From Siderastrea siderea (lineage: Eukaryota > Cnidaria > Anthozoa > Scleractinia > Rhizangiidae), in assembly GCA_964030785.1 (NCBI GenBank), contig OZ034969.1, positions 68,717,662 through 68,781,661 of the forward strand: a stretch of DNA of 64,000 bases, read 5' to 3'. Below, piece after piece: positions 1 to 10,908 of the stretch; within the stretch, counting starts at the first letter, position 1; each line of letters opens with the position of its first letter. Under the pieces are notes generated by a model that had not been told where the DNA came from, made no database searches, and saw only the letters and a list, made by a program, of their open reading frames with translations. The position numbers and the translations under genes are program-made.

Positions 1-30
1 TGCGTTATTCCGTTCCATGTGCATTCCGAG

Positions 31-282
31 TGGGGCGGGACAGGGGGGGCGGGAGACCGGGAGAAAAGGGGGCGGGAGGTGTACGGGAGGCGGGAGAAGA
101 GGGGGCGGGAAGCGGGATTCCCAAGGTAGCGGGAAACGGGAGAAAAAGGGAAAAATTACGCAACATTGCCCAATATTTCGCAATCGAATAAATGCAAAGG
201 GCGGGAGCCAAAAAATACAGGGCGGGAACCGGGATTAAAGGGTACGGGAAGCGGGAGGTTTAAACCCCCCTGTCCCGCCCCG
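31..282. mobile_element. GC-rich foldback (MITE-like) element with TIRs and a 7-bp TSD
   Basis: A perfect 17-bp inverted repeat, GGGGCGGGACAGGGGGG at 32-48 and its reverse complement at 265-281, bounds about 250 bp. The interior is packed with degenerate GGGCGGGA/CGGGAG runs. The direct repeat TTCCGAG lies just outside on both sides (24-30 and 283-289) and reads as a 7-bp target-site duplication, or 8 bp with one mismatch, as hAT-type elements make. There is no coding capacity; the short frames here are composition artefacts. Family assignment is inference. The boundaries are seen directly. Confidence 0.6.
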
Positions 283-601
283 TTCCGAGGAGAGAAGGAA
301 ATTCAACACACGAGGAGAAATTGTTAAATGTTGCATTATGATAGTTTAGCATTCACAAAATTCTCGTTGGTTCAGCGAAAAATTCAGCTAAAAAATGACA
401 TTGTTTCTAATATTTTCTCACAACAAAGTCCGTTTTTGGACACAATCAGTTTCATCCACTCTGAAAAAGCAACGTGTTCTTCAACTTCGAAAAATCTTGT
501 TGGCATAAAAGATTTAATTACTCTTTCTCCTAGCCTCCCACGCCTCCCTTTGCTCATAGCAATAGAGGATGAAGATTTCTCTCTTGGTTCATAAGTATGT
601 A

Positions 602-607
602 TTTATT
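602..607 (-). promoter_or_regulatory. candidate polyadenylation signal of the first GPCR gene
   Basis: AATAAA on the minus strand, about 90 bp past the receptor stop codon, is a plausible 3' end signal. The rest of 290-697 holds nothing recognisable; an 88-codon frame on the plus strand (328-594) resembles no known family. Confidence 0.4.
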
Positions 608-697
608 AAGTTTTTCCGTTTGAATCAAAAGCATTACATTGCCCCAGAATAGCACCTCAAAGAAATTAACTGCCCGTATGAAGGAACACCGTCAGGA

Positions 698-1750
698 TCA
701 ATCTTGCCGCACAGTGCTGAAAGTAGAATTTCCCGCGCCTTGTTGAACCAGATGTTGAAAAAAGATAGATGTACTGAGTATTCTAACGACAGCTTGACGA
801 ATCTCAGAAATTCTCCAGCAGTACATTACTGGATTTATGGAGCTACACATGAAAATACAGGTAGAAACATAAATATAAGCTACCTTAACTGTATGAGTGT
901 AACCTTGGATTCTGTGTGCAATAACTACACCGATAAATGGCGCATTTGACAACGCAAACAAGCCAAGAATGTATGCCATCGTGACTGCTGATTTCTTGTA
1001 TTTTACGATATTTCTCGTTGACGCGATGTTTTCTTGAACCTGAATAGAGCGCTGATGTCTTTTGACTTCCCTGTAGATCCTAGAATACGCCCAAACGGTG
1101 ACTATTAAGCTTGAAAACAAAACTGGCACTATAATAGCGTTTAACTTTCTACCGTCTTTGATCAAGAACCTAGAGCCTGCTATAATCACTAGTACAGACC
1201 ACAGGACACCCACAGTGACCAACGTTCGGAAATTGGTCACAATTTCCTTGTATCGTAGATGTAGGTACACAGCAAGATAGCGTTCTACGCTTATTGCCGA
1301 AAGTGTTAGGATTGACACTCCAGAGGTAATATAACCTGATGTCTCTGTAATCATTCTAGTTGCACAATATATATCCAGATTGCGTTGGATTTCTCCGATT
1401 TTGTGCGCGACAAAACTTGGCTGTGCTATTAACCCGACAGTAAAATCAGACAAAGCTAGACAGCAGAGTAATGTGTTGGCTGGACAGTGAAGTGAAGGCG
1501 TTCTTTTGTAAGCCAAAATGACGAGAAAATTCCCTAGTAAGGCGGTCACTGAGAAGAAAGAATTCACGACGGCTGTTGCTATGTTTGTAGAATATAAAGA
1601 ATCAGAGGTGGCAAAATTGATGTCCAAGTTAAAACATCTATTCACAGATTCCACTTTTGTCAAATTCACCATGTTCCACGGTTTTGAAACCTCGATTTTA
1701 AAAACATCTGCTGCTGTGCTGAACGTAAGAAAGTCAACTTTTCGTTGCAT
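698..1750 (-). CDS. class A (rhodopsin-like) G-protein coupled receptor, single exon
   Basis: This 350-codon frame has seven hydrophobic segments, predicted at about residues 57-81, 90-113, 127-150, 174-193, 205-227, 254-278 and 288-310. It is a plasma-membrane receptor expected to signal through heterotrimeric G proteins; the ligand is unknown. Visible class A landmarks are GN (73-74) in TM1, the Asp in LALSDF (D102) in TM2, C129 at the top of TM3, ERY (156-158) in place of DRY, W184 in TM4 and NPVMY (306-310) in TM7. Oddities: the second extracellular loop is very short and has no cysteine for the usual disulfide, and TM6 lacks the CWxP motif. Translation may start at M27, just before an N-glycosylation site (NLT, 29-31), giving 324 residues. 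It is paralogous to the receptor at 10909-11934; both share an LHLRYKE stretch after the ERY/ERF motif. Such intronless receptors in cnidarians are often labelled adenosine- or melanocortin-receptor-like, but I would leave it as an orphan. Confidence 0.9.
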   Translation of the reverse strand: MQRKVDFLTFSTAADVFKIEVSKPWNMVNLTKVESVNRCFNLDINFATSDSLYSTNIATAVVNSFFSVTALLGNFLVILAYKRTPSLHCPANTLLCCLALSDFTVGLIAQPSFVAHKIGEIQRNLDIYCATRMITETSGYITSGVSILTLSAISVERYLAVYLHLRYKEIVTNFRTLVTVGVLWSVLVIIAGSRFLIKDGRKLNAIIVPVLFSSLIVTVWAYSRIYREVKRHQRSIQVQENIASTRNIVKYKKSAVTMAYILGLFALSNAPFIGVVIAHRIQGYTHTVKVAYIYVSTCIFMCSSINPVMYCWRISEIRQAVVRILSTSIFFQHLVQQGAGNSTFSTVRQD

Positions 1751-2689
1751 GATGCTTAAACAAATATTGTTTCTTTCCTATAATGTCATTTGCTTGAAAT
1801 CGAAATGTAAATTAATTGCATAGGAAATGGAAAGTTTAGGCTTGTTTGCATTTATATTTTCCAAGAAAATGCTTCATTTAGTCTATTCCTCAGTCAGGAA
1901 TATCTTGTAATGAGAAAAGATTTTGTAACTGGAAAGTTATGTTACCTTATATCGTTTTCACGTCATGCATTTATTTCATATCTTCAGAAAAAGGCGTAAT
2001 ATTTTTTAAGCTTTCTTTCCAAGAGACATATCTTATGTAAACATTTCAATTTTACAATCAGTTCTTTTTAGAATTAGTGTGAGGGTTAGGATAAAGAGAC
2101 GCTAATGCAATTACAAATTTCATTTCCACGGCCATTTTCATTTGGAACAACAATATGAAAAAAAACACCCTGTGTAAACCCACAGCTGCGAAGAACAGCA
2201 AGAAAATAAATAATGAGATGGAAATGTGTTATAAGGAATTAGTTTTTTTTTTATTTTGCGTATGTCTCATTTCTTTGTGATTTTACAATTTGCGTCAATT
2301 TACGTCATTCACTGACAATCGTAGATGTGACAACTTGTTAAAACTGTTCACATTTTTTAATAATTTTTTTGCTTTATATTTTCGACACATGAAGGACTTT
2401 GAAGAGGGTGTAACAAAGGTTTCTGGGATACGGAATGGGGCTTAAATTCGAGGTAGAAGGTGTGATCCTGTGATATATTATGGGATAGCGGATTACAATA
2501 CCATAAGAGAGAACTGGAGCTCGTCAGTAAACGGGATGCAGAAAAGTTTCGAAATGTATGCCGGGAATAGAAATCAAAATTAGTAAATATCACAACATGT
2601 GATGGTTTGTCAAACATTGAACGCGTTTCTTTTCATTAACGAATCTTATTTCGCGCGCTGTTCAGGTGATTTTACGTCTAAGGCCTCAG
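1751..2689. other. AT-rich intergenic stretch upstream of the first GPCR
   Basis: This is the promoter side of the minus-strand receptor gene. I see no further exon, RNA gene or clear repeat. The 86-codon minus frame at 2357-2617 has no recognisable features. Confidence 0.5.
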
Positions 2690-2843
2690 TCGGTCAAACC
2701 AGTTCAACATTTCCATTCAACACTGTTCAACATTGTTGAATTCAGCAAGTTAAACACGTCAGAGCACCCTGTTAAAGATGTTAAACGCTTCTGAAGGATG
2801 ATGAGTGATGTTGAACACCAAACACTTGTTTTTCACAAAGTTG

Positions 2844-4320
2844 AGGGACTCCGGGGGGTCCCTGTTCCCTTGTTCCCACTGTTATTCCGAGATTGTTCCC
2901 TGTTTTACTGCTGTTCGCACCTTACCAGCCCTCCCCCCCCCCAAAAAAAAAACAAAGTATAGAAAAATTCTAATTTGGTACTAACGCTTGTTGGTCTTTG
3001 TTGTATCTTTCTATCCAATTGATAGGCAGCTTCAACAGCCGTTACAGGTTAACTGACCTTACAAAAACAATTATCAAAATATAGCTCAGTATAGACTATG
3101 TGTGATCCCCTATTAGACGGACACGTAATTGGAGGTTCCTGTAGGGTTAGGACAATTAGTCAGATAAGCCTTAGAACTCACCTCAGAACTCCCTTAGAAC
3201 TCGCAGGGAAGGCGTTACTTGTCTCAGTGGATTTAACGGACCTATATACAAATCATATACCACAAACAGAGGGGAAACAAACCGTATGCAGAGCATACGT
3301 GTCTTTTTGATCAAAATAAAATTCCCATCCCCACGCCGCTTATCCTACGGGAAAATTCCTTCCAATTTCAGGGGGGAAAAAACTATCTACAGACACACAG
3401 CACCGCCGTGGGTACTGAAATGGCAGTTGCCTTTGTCATCATTTTCATAAACTGAGTTGAAACAGATATCCTTAGCTAAAGCGTGATAAAACTGCTCGTT
3501 TGGAAACGTTTCATAGATGACGTTTTTATTTTTTCACTCTGGAACGCTAGCAGAGAGGAAATAACTAAGTTCGTTGAGCATGCAAATAAACACTACCCTA
3601 CAATCAAATTTACGGCTTAAATATCTGAAACAGAAACGACGTTCTTGGATACTAACGTATAAAAAGGCGAGAGATTTAAGAAAGAATCATGCAGTACTTG
3701 ATGTACGCATGCATTTCAAACCCACCGAAACATTTAAGTATACACATTTTTTCCTCATGCCATCCGACCCGATGCATGTCAAAAGAGGTTTAATACAAAA
3801 CAAACTCTTCTAGGACAGTATTTGAAGAGATGATCAAAAACTCCGAAAAACACCTCCAAAACCGCAGAGAAAATAAACGGATCTTGCCCATTGTAAGGAC
3901 CATCAGTGCCCAATTTGAAACAGGTTATTACAAACAAATGACTTTTGCTTAAAACACAAATATTACTTAACTGAAGAAATCTTTAAAGAACCGCCATTAG
4001 TTTAAAAGATATCCTCGTGAGAGCAAAGTTATGAGAACGGCTAAAACACGAGCGTGGAAGTCGTGCAAGCCGGTCAACCCCATTTTACACTGCGAATAGT
4101 TAAAAAAGCCATCCATTGACGACAGGGAGGAAGAGACAATGTAGCGCTATCAGTGCATTTGTTGTCTTTATTTCATTTTCTTTTCCCTTCCTTTCACAGG
4201 CTCCTGTTTCCGTGATCCCCAAAACTGTTTATGTTCCCTTGTTCCTTACGATATTTTGTCTTTGTTCCCCTGTTCCCCTGTTCAAATTGGCCATGTTCTC
4301 TTGTTCCCCAGTTGTCCTCA
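2844..4320 (+). mobile_element. decayed Penelope-like retroelement flanked by TGTTCCC-rich ends
   Basis: About 1.48 kb lies between the two copies of ACAAAGTTG. Both ends carry pyrimidine-rich TGTTCCC/TGTTCCCC runs (about 2856-2935 and 4190-4310) in the same orientation. That would fit the direct terminal repeats (pLTRs) of Penelope-like elements. Between them, fragments of a PLE reverse transcriptase occur in order on the plus strand. The element is 5'-incomplete or internally deleted and carries stops and frameshifts. The boundaries rest on the TSD and the end composition. Confidence 0.6.
3218..4031 (+). pseudogene. Penelope-like reverse transcriptase, broken
   Basis: Recognisable pieces in order are VDLTDLYTN (around 3227-3255, the catalytic Asp region of the palm), FVEHANKHYPTIKF (from 3570), FLDTNV (about 3637-3654), LDVRMHFKPTETFKYTHF (about 3700-3754) and SLKDILVRAKL (3999-4031, just before the end of the RT domain in intact elements). 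The pieces lie in different frames and include an in-frame stop near 3615, so nothing functional can be made. The YxDD region is not visible. No GIY-YIG endonuclease segment follows. Confidence 0.7.
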
Positions 4321-4400
4321 ACAAAGTTGGATGATGTTACACATCTGTTTGAGCGATGCCTAATGCACTAAATTGGATTTAAACAACAATGTTATGTTAG

Positions 4401-6879
4401 TGAACATTTTTCGTGAGCAAACCAACGTTTTGGAGTTTGTCAACGCGAATTTGCAAACTTAAGTTTGTCGCAAGAAGATATCTCAACACGAGTTCGCAAA
4501 TCGCTGTTTGAAGACCCCTTTTTTATATGCATGGTTAGCGTTTCAAATGTAAGGAAGACTTAAGTGGAGTTGGGAATCTGGACTAGTTATTCTGTGGAGT
4601 AGCTTGGAATAGTAGAAATCAACAGTTTGATTACACATTGTAAACAGCGATTTTACTAACCACCCTTGGCCTTTACGATTAACCTTTGCCATACCCACGT
4701 ACAGTATTTTACAACGACGTTAGAATCAATAATGATTCAGATAACTTTTAAACGCCCATTAATTTATAATCCGTCTTATTTATTAACAGTTTTTAGTTCC
4801 TCAACCCGCTATTATAATTTGTAAAGTGGATTCAAAAGTAAGTTTCATCGGGATCATCCTGGATCAGAAGATTCCACGTGTTGATTGTTGTTGTTGTTAT
4901 TACCTTACCAGTAAAGCTGGCTCAGAGAGTACAAGATGATACTTCTTCAAGACACCCTATAAGAAAACCAAAATGACATAAATAACCCACCTGTGAATGA
5001 AATAAAAGTAGATAACAATGTAGCAATAAGAAAAACGAGAAATACGTGTTAACCTCCATCCAAATCTTCAAGGATGTCTTGTCATAGCCTGTGAGGTCTT
5101 TCGTAGTTAGGGGATAGGCGAATAAGGAAGGCACGGGGACGGGAAGCCATTCCGTACTCGGCGACTCTCTTCCCTCCCGTAGTTTTCATCCACTCCCAGA
5201 CACCTTACTGAAAAGCCTGTTCACCGGCCATTAGTCTTGTCAACGTTCACGGGAAATCGTAAGCCTATCTACAGCCATCAGTATTGCAAACACTCTGTCC
5301 TTTTCAGACAATCAGCTGTCCAGCATAAGTAAAAAAAACACACACACAAGATGATAAGCTCCTCAACAACTGTGTAAAGGTAAACCCCATCGCTTTAACG
5401 AGCTGCTCTCCATTAACATTGCTGGTTATTACCTTTTTTTCAACATCAATGCCACAGTTGGCTGACAAACTGGTTTTGGTAGCTCCTAAGCTCATGATTT
5501 TGGTTGTTATTTATTTTCCCGGTTCATTATAGCGGTATCACTATCTTAACATCAAAACTCTCTTTGCTGCAGTTGTTATGCAAAGAACCTGGAGGATCAA
5601 TCAGCAAATTCCAAGCCTCGACTTTCAGTGATGGCGGATGATGTAGTCTATCAGCAATCAGAAAATGAAGACATTTGGCTTGGTTTTTGACAAGAAGGAG
5701 CTTAGGGCCCCATGCTCTGACAGGTCTTGGAGAATGGTGTGTTTAAGTTGGTCCGTAGCTTAGCCTTATGATTGTCAAACCCGGCAACTCCTTCCGGTGA
5801 GTTGTATTCCTCTTCCATTTGCCCCTGAAGGCTGAGTCGTAAGAGAAATCTAAACAAACCCTTGTTAATAATGCAGCTTAGCTTGACATGATTTGACGAA
5901 GTTTCTGTATTAAAAAAAGTAGAAGTCTAGATCACCATTTGAATGACGAGTGCAAATGTAATTGTTAAGGAGTTAGCTCACATGAAGACCTCTTGCTTTG
6001 TTTTATTCAAAATTCCCAGGAAGTAGTAGGAGACATTCTGCGTGCAGGTTATCCATTTCTGCATGGAAACACCACGCCATTCTAGTTTTAGCAATGACCA
6101 TCTATTCCTAGGAGTAGACGGCAATTTCTCGGAATGGACAACTCATATTTTATGACTCACAGTTCGCCAGTTATCAGTCAATTCCAACAAGGTCCAAGTT
6201 CCCCCCACCAACATGCCCCAATCCTCCGATATCTATGCATTCTTAATATAATAAATCTTGCTGAATTTTTTTTAAAAACCTACAACACTAAAACTACAAG
6301 TAAGTTGAAATTTGTGTACTCCACTTCCAACATAAATATTCTTTTAGGCTTTGACTAATATTCGCTGCCAAAATAAGTGAGTTGTAGTTACCCAACCTCC
6401 TCAAGTCTTTGTCTTGATTTTCGTTGTCAGTCCCCAGTGGTAGGCTGTGGAAAAACTGTAAGGTTTAGCATTATATTTAAGCAGGCACTTCAGAGCAGTA
6501 GCAGATATCTTCTCTACCACCCCCCGAAACGACTGATAGAACTTCCACCCCAACCTTTCGACCAGAATGCTGTTTTCGATCTGCCCTGGCCGGTCGCATT
6601 TTTAGCCTCACACCTACACAGTCAGCAGGCAATTTGCCTACTGATTCGCCCAGACTTGGGCCATTTTGCACCCTCCTACTCTCCTACCCTCCACCCGCGC
6701 CAGGATTGAAAGATACCCCACGGCAAGCAAGTCCACCCTTGGCTTGATTTACAACCCTTTCTTACACTAGCCTTCCCAAAAAATCACACAGCATTTCAGC
6801 CAGTACCGTAGGGTTTCTGTACCGAAATCCTGGACGAATTTTGATCACTTATCCATAATTTTAATTAGAAATAAACAAA

Positions 6880-6910
<31 letters not shown>

Positions 6911-7116
6911 ATAAATAAATAAATAAATAGAATGACAAATGACTCACCAAGAAAAAATTTAAGACTGCTAAAAAAGAAAAACAAGGCAATTTCTTCGCCT
7001 CAAGGCTCATCGCATAAAAACCTTCTGGAGATAACTTAGACGTAGCCAATCCGCCGTGTTCTTCTTGGGACCCGTTTGTTCTTTGAATCTGCCATCTCAT
7101 TATGGCTTGCTGTCGA
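4401..7116. other. intergenic DNA between the two receptors, first part
   Basis: No gene could be supported. Two stretches stand out by higher GC. On the minus strand, 5700-5850 reads open for about 45 codons, but the frame then hits stops. 6480-6720 gives a 64-codon minus frame and a 110-codon plus frame without recognisable domains. Either could be a relic of a coding or transposon sequence. Confidence 0.35.
6877..6930. repeat. (AACT)n/(AAAT)n microsatellite
   Basis: About seven AACT units pass directly into about six AAAT units, a compound tetranucleotide repeat. Confidence 0.9.
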
Positions 7117-7507
7117 TTAAACGGGCTATGTCACCAATTATTAGCATTAATTCGAGAAGCCAAAAGTCATGTTTGTAATTATGGAAACCCAAAATAATGG
7201 TCTATTTTTGTTTAAAACAACTCTGCTAGTGCACTTAAACTGTAAATAAGTGCCTTGGGGCACGGATGGCCAGGATGGGAACGGATTGCAACTTGAAAAA
7301 AATCGGCAGCTTTTTTTCAAGTTTTCCCTGCTGTCTAGTAAAAACTACTATGACCTGATTAAATTTTATTCTCCTTTCAAGAATTCACTTCATTTCGTGT
7401 TGGAGTTCTCAGAAAACTATTTTGTAGATAAGAAAATGCTCTTAGTTTTGATTTATCGGAATTTTGACCCCAAGGTGACAAAAATGCCTGTGACATAGCC
7501 CCTTTAA
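7117..7507. mobile_element. TTAA-flanked TIR element (MITE), 391 bp
   Basis: The left end is TTAA (7117-7120) followed by ACGGGCTATGTCAC (7121-7134). The right end, read on the opposite strand, is TTAA followed by AGGGGCTATGTCAC (7488-7507). A TTAA target duplication with short TIRs is what piggyBac-type transposases produce. There is no transposase, so this would be a non-autonomous copy. The 82-codon frame inside it is not supported. Confidence 0.65.
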
Positions 7508-10500
7508 ATTCCTCAAGAATTTACTCACTGATAGTCACTGAAAACGAAGCCACGATTCTGTGGGTGAAAATTACGACGCTGTCAAATACTTCGAGGTAGA
7601 CTAGTGCCTAACAAAGGGCAGATATAATCAATTGTCCCACCCACGGGATCGAAAAGTAGAATAAATGCCCCACAATTGCACAAGGGGTCAAGGAAACTGC
7701 TAGAACTCGGACTGATGTGTTTGAAACTTGCACGGTAGAGAAACATGAAGCGAATGTGATATTATATTAGTTATGGCAATTAGGTAACTATAATCAGGTC
7801 AAGTTACACTTGTGGTTGGGGTCAGACATCAATTCATGGCCGAGCATTTATTAGAAAACGTCATCTAGATTCATCTAATCTGCATATTAACAAAAAGAAA
7901 CAATTATAAGAATTTTTTCTTGGAAGTAGATGTAAGCTAGTCTTTTCATAAAGTAAAGTGATTAGATTTGTTTTCTGTGACATCGAAAACAATCAAATAA
8001 GACCTTGCATGCTGTTCGAGCCGCCAGTCACGGCGTTTCAAGCGGAATAATCATGACATTTTTCTTGATCGTGATAATGCACAAAAATCTTTAGCTGCTT
8101 ATAGATAATCGCCCCATGTCTCCACTGATTAAGTTTATGAGCAATTCGATCTCTCTGCGGGCGACTAATCAGTCCAACTGATATCATATCAATGATATTG
8201 AGGCTTACCTATTAATTAGATAAAGACATTTTGTCTAAAAAGCGGAACAACTTTGATAATTTAGGGTGTCGAGAATTTTCGATATTCGCTATTGGTTGTT
8301 TGGAGCCCATAAGGAAATTAAACTGCTGTACCCTGCTGGGAGCGACACTAAGTCACCAAATGAAATTTTCTAGAATGTTCTCTACAAAAGAAGCAACAAC
8401 GTTAACGCAGAAAATTTTCACCCACTGAGTGAGTTCCGAGAAAAGAATATGCAATCAGTACACAAGACCATCGCTCGTGACTCAACACTTTTTAGGTCAC
8501 ACAGGTATGCAATTCCAACTTGACGTTCTGTTTGCAGGATAATAGAAAACGTGTTGTTAGGTCTGCGAGGAGTTTTTTTTGTCCTCGAGGAAAATCCTAT
8601 TTCTCATAACCGCTTAAGAATACGGCTTTTGATAGATCACAGTCAAAACCTGGCATTCTCTTTATTGACCTTGAATTTTCATTAACTGGACCTCTCCAAT
8701 TCATGACGGCTAACGGTCTAAGAAATTTCTTTTATGACAGAAGCCCCTTTCATCGCAGTTATCCGTTGAGGACCCTAGCTTTGACAGTTTGACGATTCTT
8801 ATAATAATTATAGCGACGTTTACTGTTGCATCGCGACAGGAAAAATGAAGAGAGTTGCTTGACAAGGCAGTTTGGAATTTTAATATATTCTTCACAAAAA
8901 TAAAGGCTAAAGAAAACATAATTGGTAACACATCTTTTAATATACGCCGAATTCATATTAGAGTTGGAAAACCGTCTTAGGAGGAAAATCACCTCAATAG
9001 TTCAATTTCCAGTTCACCAAGACAGCACAGTAAAGATACACTTTTACATGCAGGGCTAGTCTCAATATGAAGCAAAATTTGCACAAAATGGCTGAATCGT
9101 AAAACAAAAGGGGCACACTGGCAGGGTTGTGAATAGTTCGTCTTCTGACTGGTATAAGTGAATATTTTTCTTCAGTTTGAGAAACAGCAGGAAACAGAGA
9201 AAAAGAAGAACAAGCAAGAAGAAGAAGACGAAGAAGAAGAAGAAGAAGAAGAACAACAACAACAACAAGACTGAATCCGATGAAAGACGACTCTCCGTGT
9301 CAAACCAAATCTTCTATTTATCCGTCGTTTAGATGTCAAAGTTGGATGGAAAAAAACCCTCTTAGTCGGAAACCCATCTGGAAATCACATCAGACGTGAA
9401 ACTCAGGCCGGTTTTTCACATGATCGATTTCTTAACCTGAGTTTTCGCATCTTTATTTGATATAAGGTGCTAATTGACGAACGTCTTTTTAAAAATTCAT
9501 ATTAAAAGGTTTTCAGTCGGAGACTTTCCCATCTTCTGAATACGAATTTTGCAACTAGCTCGACTTCATCAGTATTCCGCCCTCAATCTCCAACAGTCTT
9601 TACCGTCCCTGTTCTTTTGAGGTTTTATTTCATCAACCGTTTTCACTGCATGATATTGCGCTGCTTTGCTTTGGCGTTTTCTTTGATTAGAAGAAAATTT
9701 TTTCCGTGACAAAAATGACCAAAGATGACACAACTTTGTTCCTTCAAAGGTCGATTAAGGAATTTTAATTTCATGGGGTTTTGTCGGTGCGCAAAATGCA
9801 TCCATCAATTTGAAATTAATTCTGCTAAACGATACGAATTTCCTTTTTTCATCCTATGGTTGCCAGGGAAAACATTCAGTTGAACTCTAACTCTGAAATA
9901 ATTATAAAAATGCGGGTGCCAAAGATAGTGGTGCTTAATAGCTGTCCTTTGAACGGCCACTCCAGAATCTCGGCTAAATTTACCCTGTGCAAGCTGTTGA
10001 AGGACCATAACGACAAACAACATTGGTAATGCCGCATATTAGCTATGGAGCCTGAGGCTGCTTTGGGAAGTGAAAGCTGTTAATAGATGGAAATAAGCCA
10101 TTCGACGATAAGAAATATTAAAAAGAAATTAGCGACTTCAATGGGTTATAACAGCAAGAATTCCATAAAAGCCAATAATAACTAAGATAGCGCAATTTCC
10201 AATTACGTCAACACGAAAGGAAATTGAAATTTTTATTCAAAAATTGTCTTGTTTTCACCCAGCGGCGAAATTCAGATCTTTCAAACGTGCAAAGGCAACT
10301 TGAGTGGCGGTTTTTGTTTTTTTAGTTTTCGTCTGTATGTGTTTGTTCTGTTTTGTACAGGTTGTTGAAACTTCAAAAAGAAATTTACTTTCTTTTGTTT
10401 TAGACTAAAAAAGAGCTCTGCTTTTGCTTCTATTGAAGTCACATTTTTTTATTCTTATTTTTAATTAGTATGCACATTTTCACAGTAACAAATCGTCAGG

Positions 10501-10908
10501 TTTTTAATAAACTTGACAACTAAGTCCCTCCTAGGAAATTAAAATAGAACTGTCGAGCAACAAATGAAAGTTTCTCTCAAAACCTTTCAGGAGGAATACA
10601 TCGCTAAAACTTTTAATAAAAAGTAAATGCTTGACATTCATAAACACTGTGCATAAACGAGAAAATTCATTCTTGGAACTCTGCCTCCAGAGGCAGATAT
10701 TACACAGAATGATGACGTCTTTTTGGAGTACCTCATTGACATAACACAGTTGCCCTTCTCCAGGCCATAATATGGCCCTCTACAATGCAATATTGTCAAT
10801 TTAGTACAACACTGAATGTCACTAGGAAAATGAAATCTGTTATTTTCCACTCAGATTTATGAACTTGGCTTAAAAGCCTTAGGCTCATAATCATCCATCT
10901 CCGATCCG
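7508..10908. other. intergenic DNA downstream of the second GPCR
   Basis: AT-rich with no supported gene. It contains a copy of the motif TGACAAGGCAGTTTGG (8860-8875) that recurs in the duplicated DNA at 34 and 58 kb. The part next to 10909 should include the 3' UTR of the second receptor. AATAAA on the minus strand occurs about 460 bp past its stop (10447-10452). Confidence 0.4.
9203..9271. repeat. (AAG)n/(AAC)n trinucleotide microsatellite
   Basis: A GAA-rich run passes into ACA repeats. The poly-Phe/Leu minus frame across it (9062-9268) is an artefact of this repeat. Confidence 0.85.

Larger units (their letters stand above)
2690..4400. repeat. older interspersed repeat split by a later insertion
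   Basis: The left part (about 2690-2843) is rich in TTCAACA/GTTGAAC motifs and ends in ACAAAGTTG. The right part resumes with ACAAAGTTG at 4321 and continues to about 4400 (GGATGATGTTACAC). The 9-bp direct repeat (2835-2843 and 4321-4329) marks the ends of the insertion between them. TTGAAC-rich elements of this look are dispersed in cnidarian genomes, but I cannot name the family. Confidence 0.45.

Noticed and set aside
9062..9268. Phe/Leu-rich membrane protein frame
   Set aside because: Produced by the GAA/ACA microsatellite on the opposite strand.
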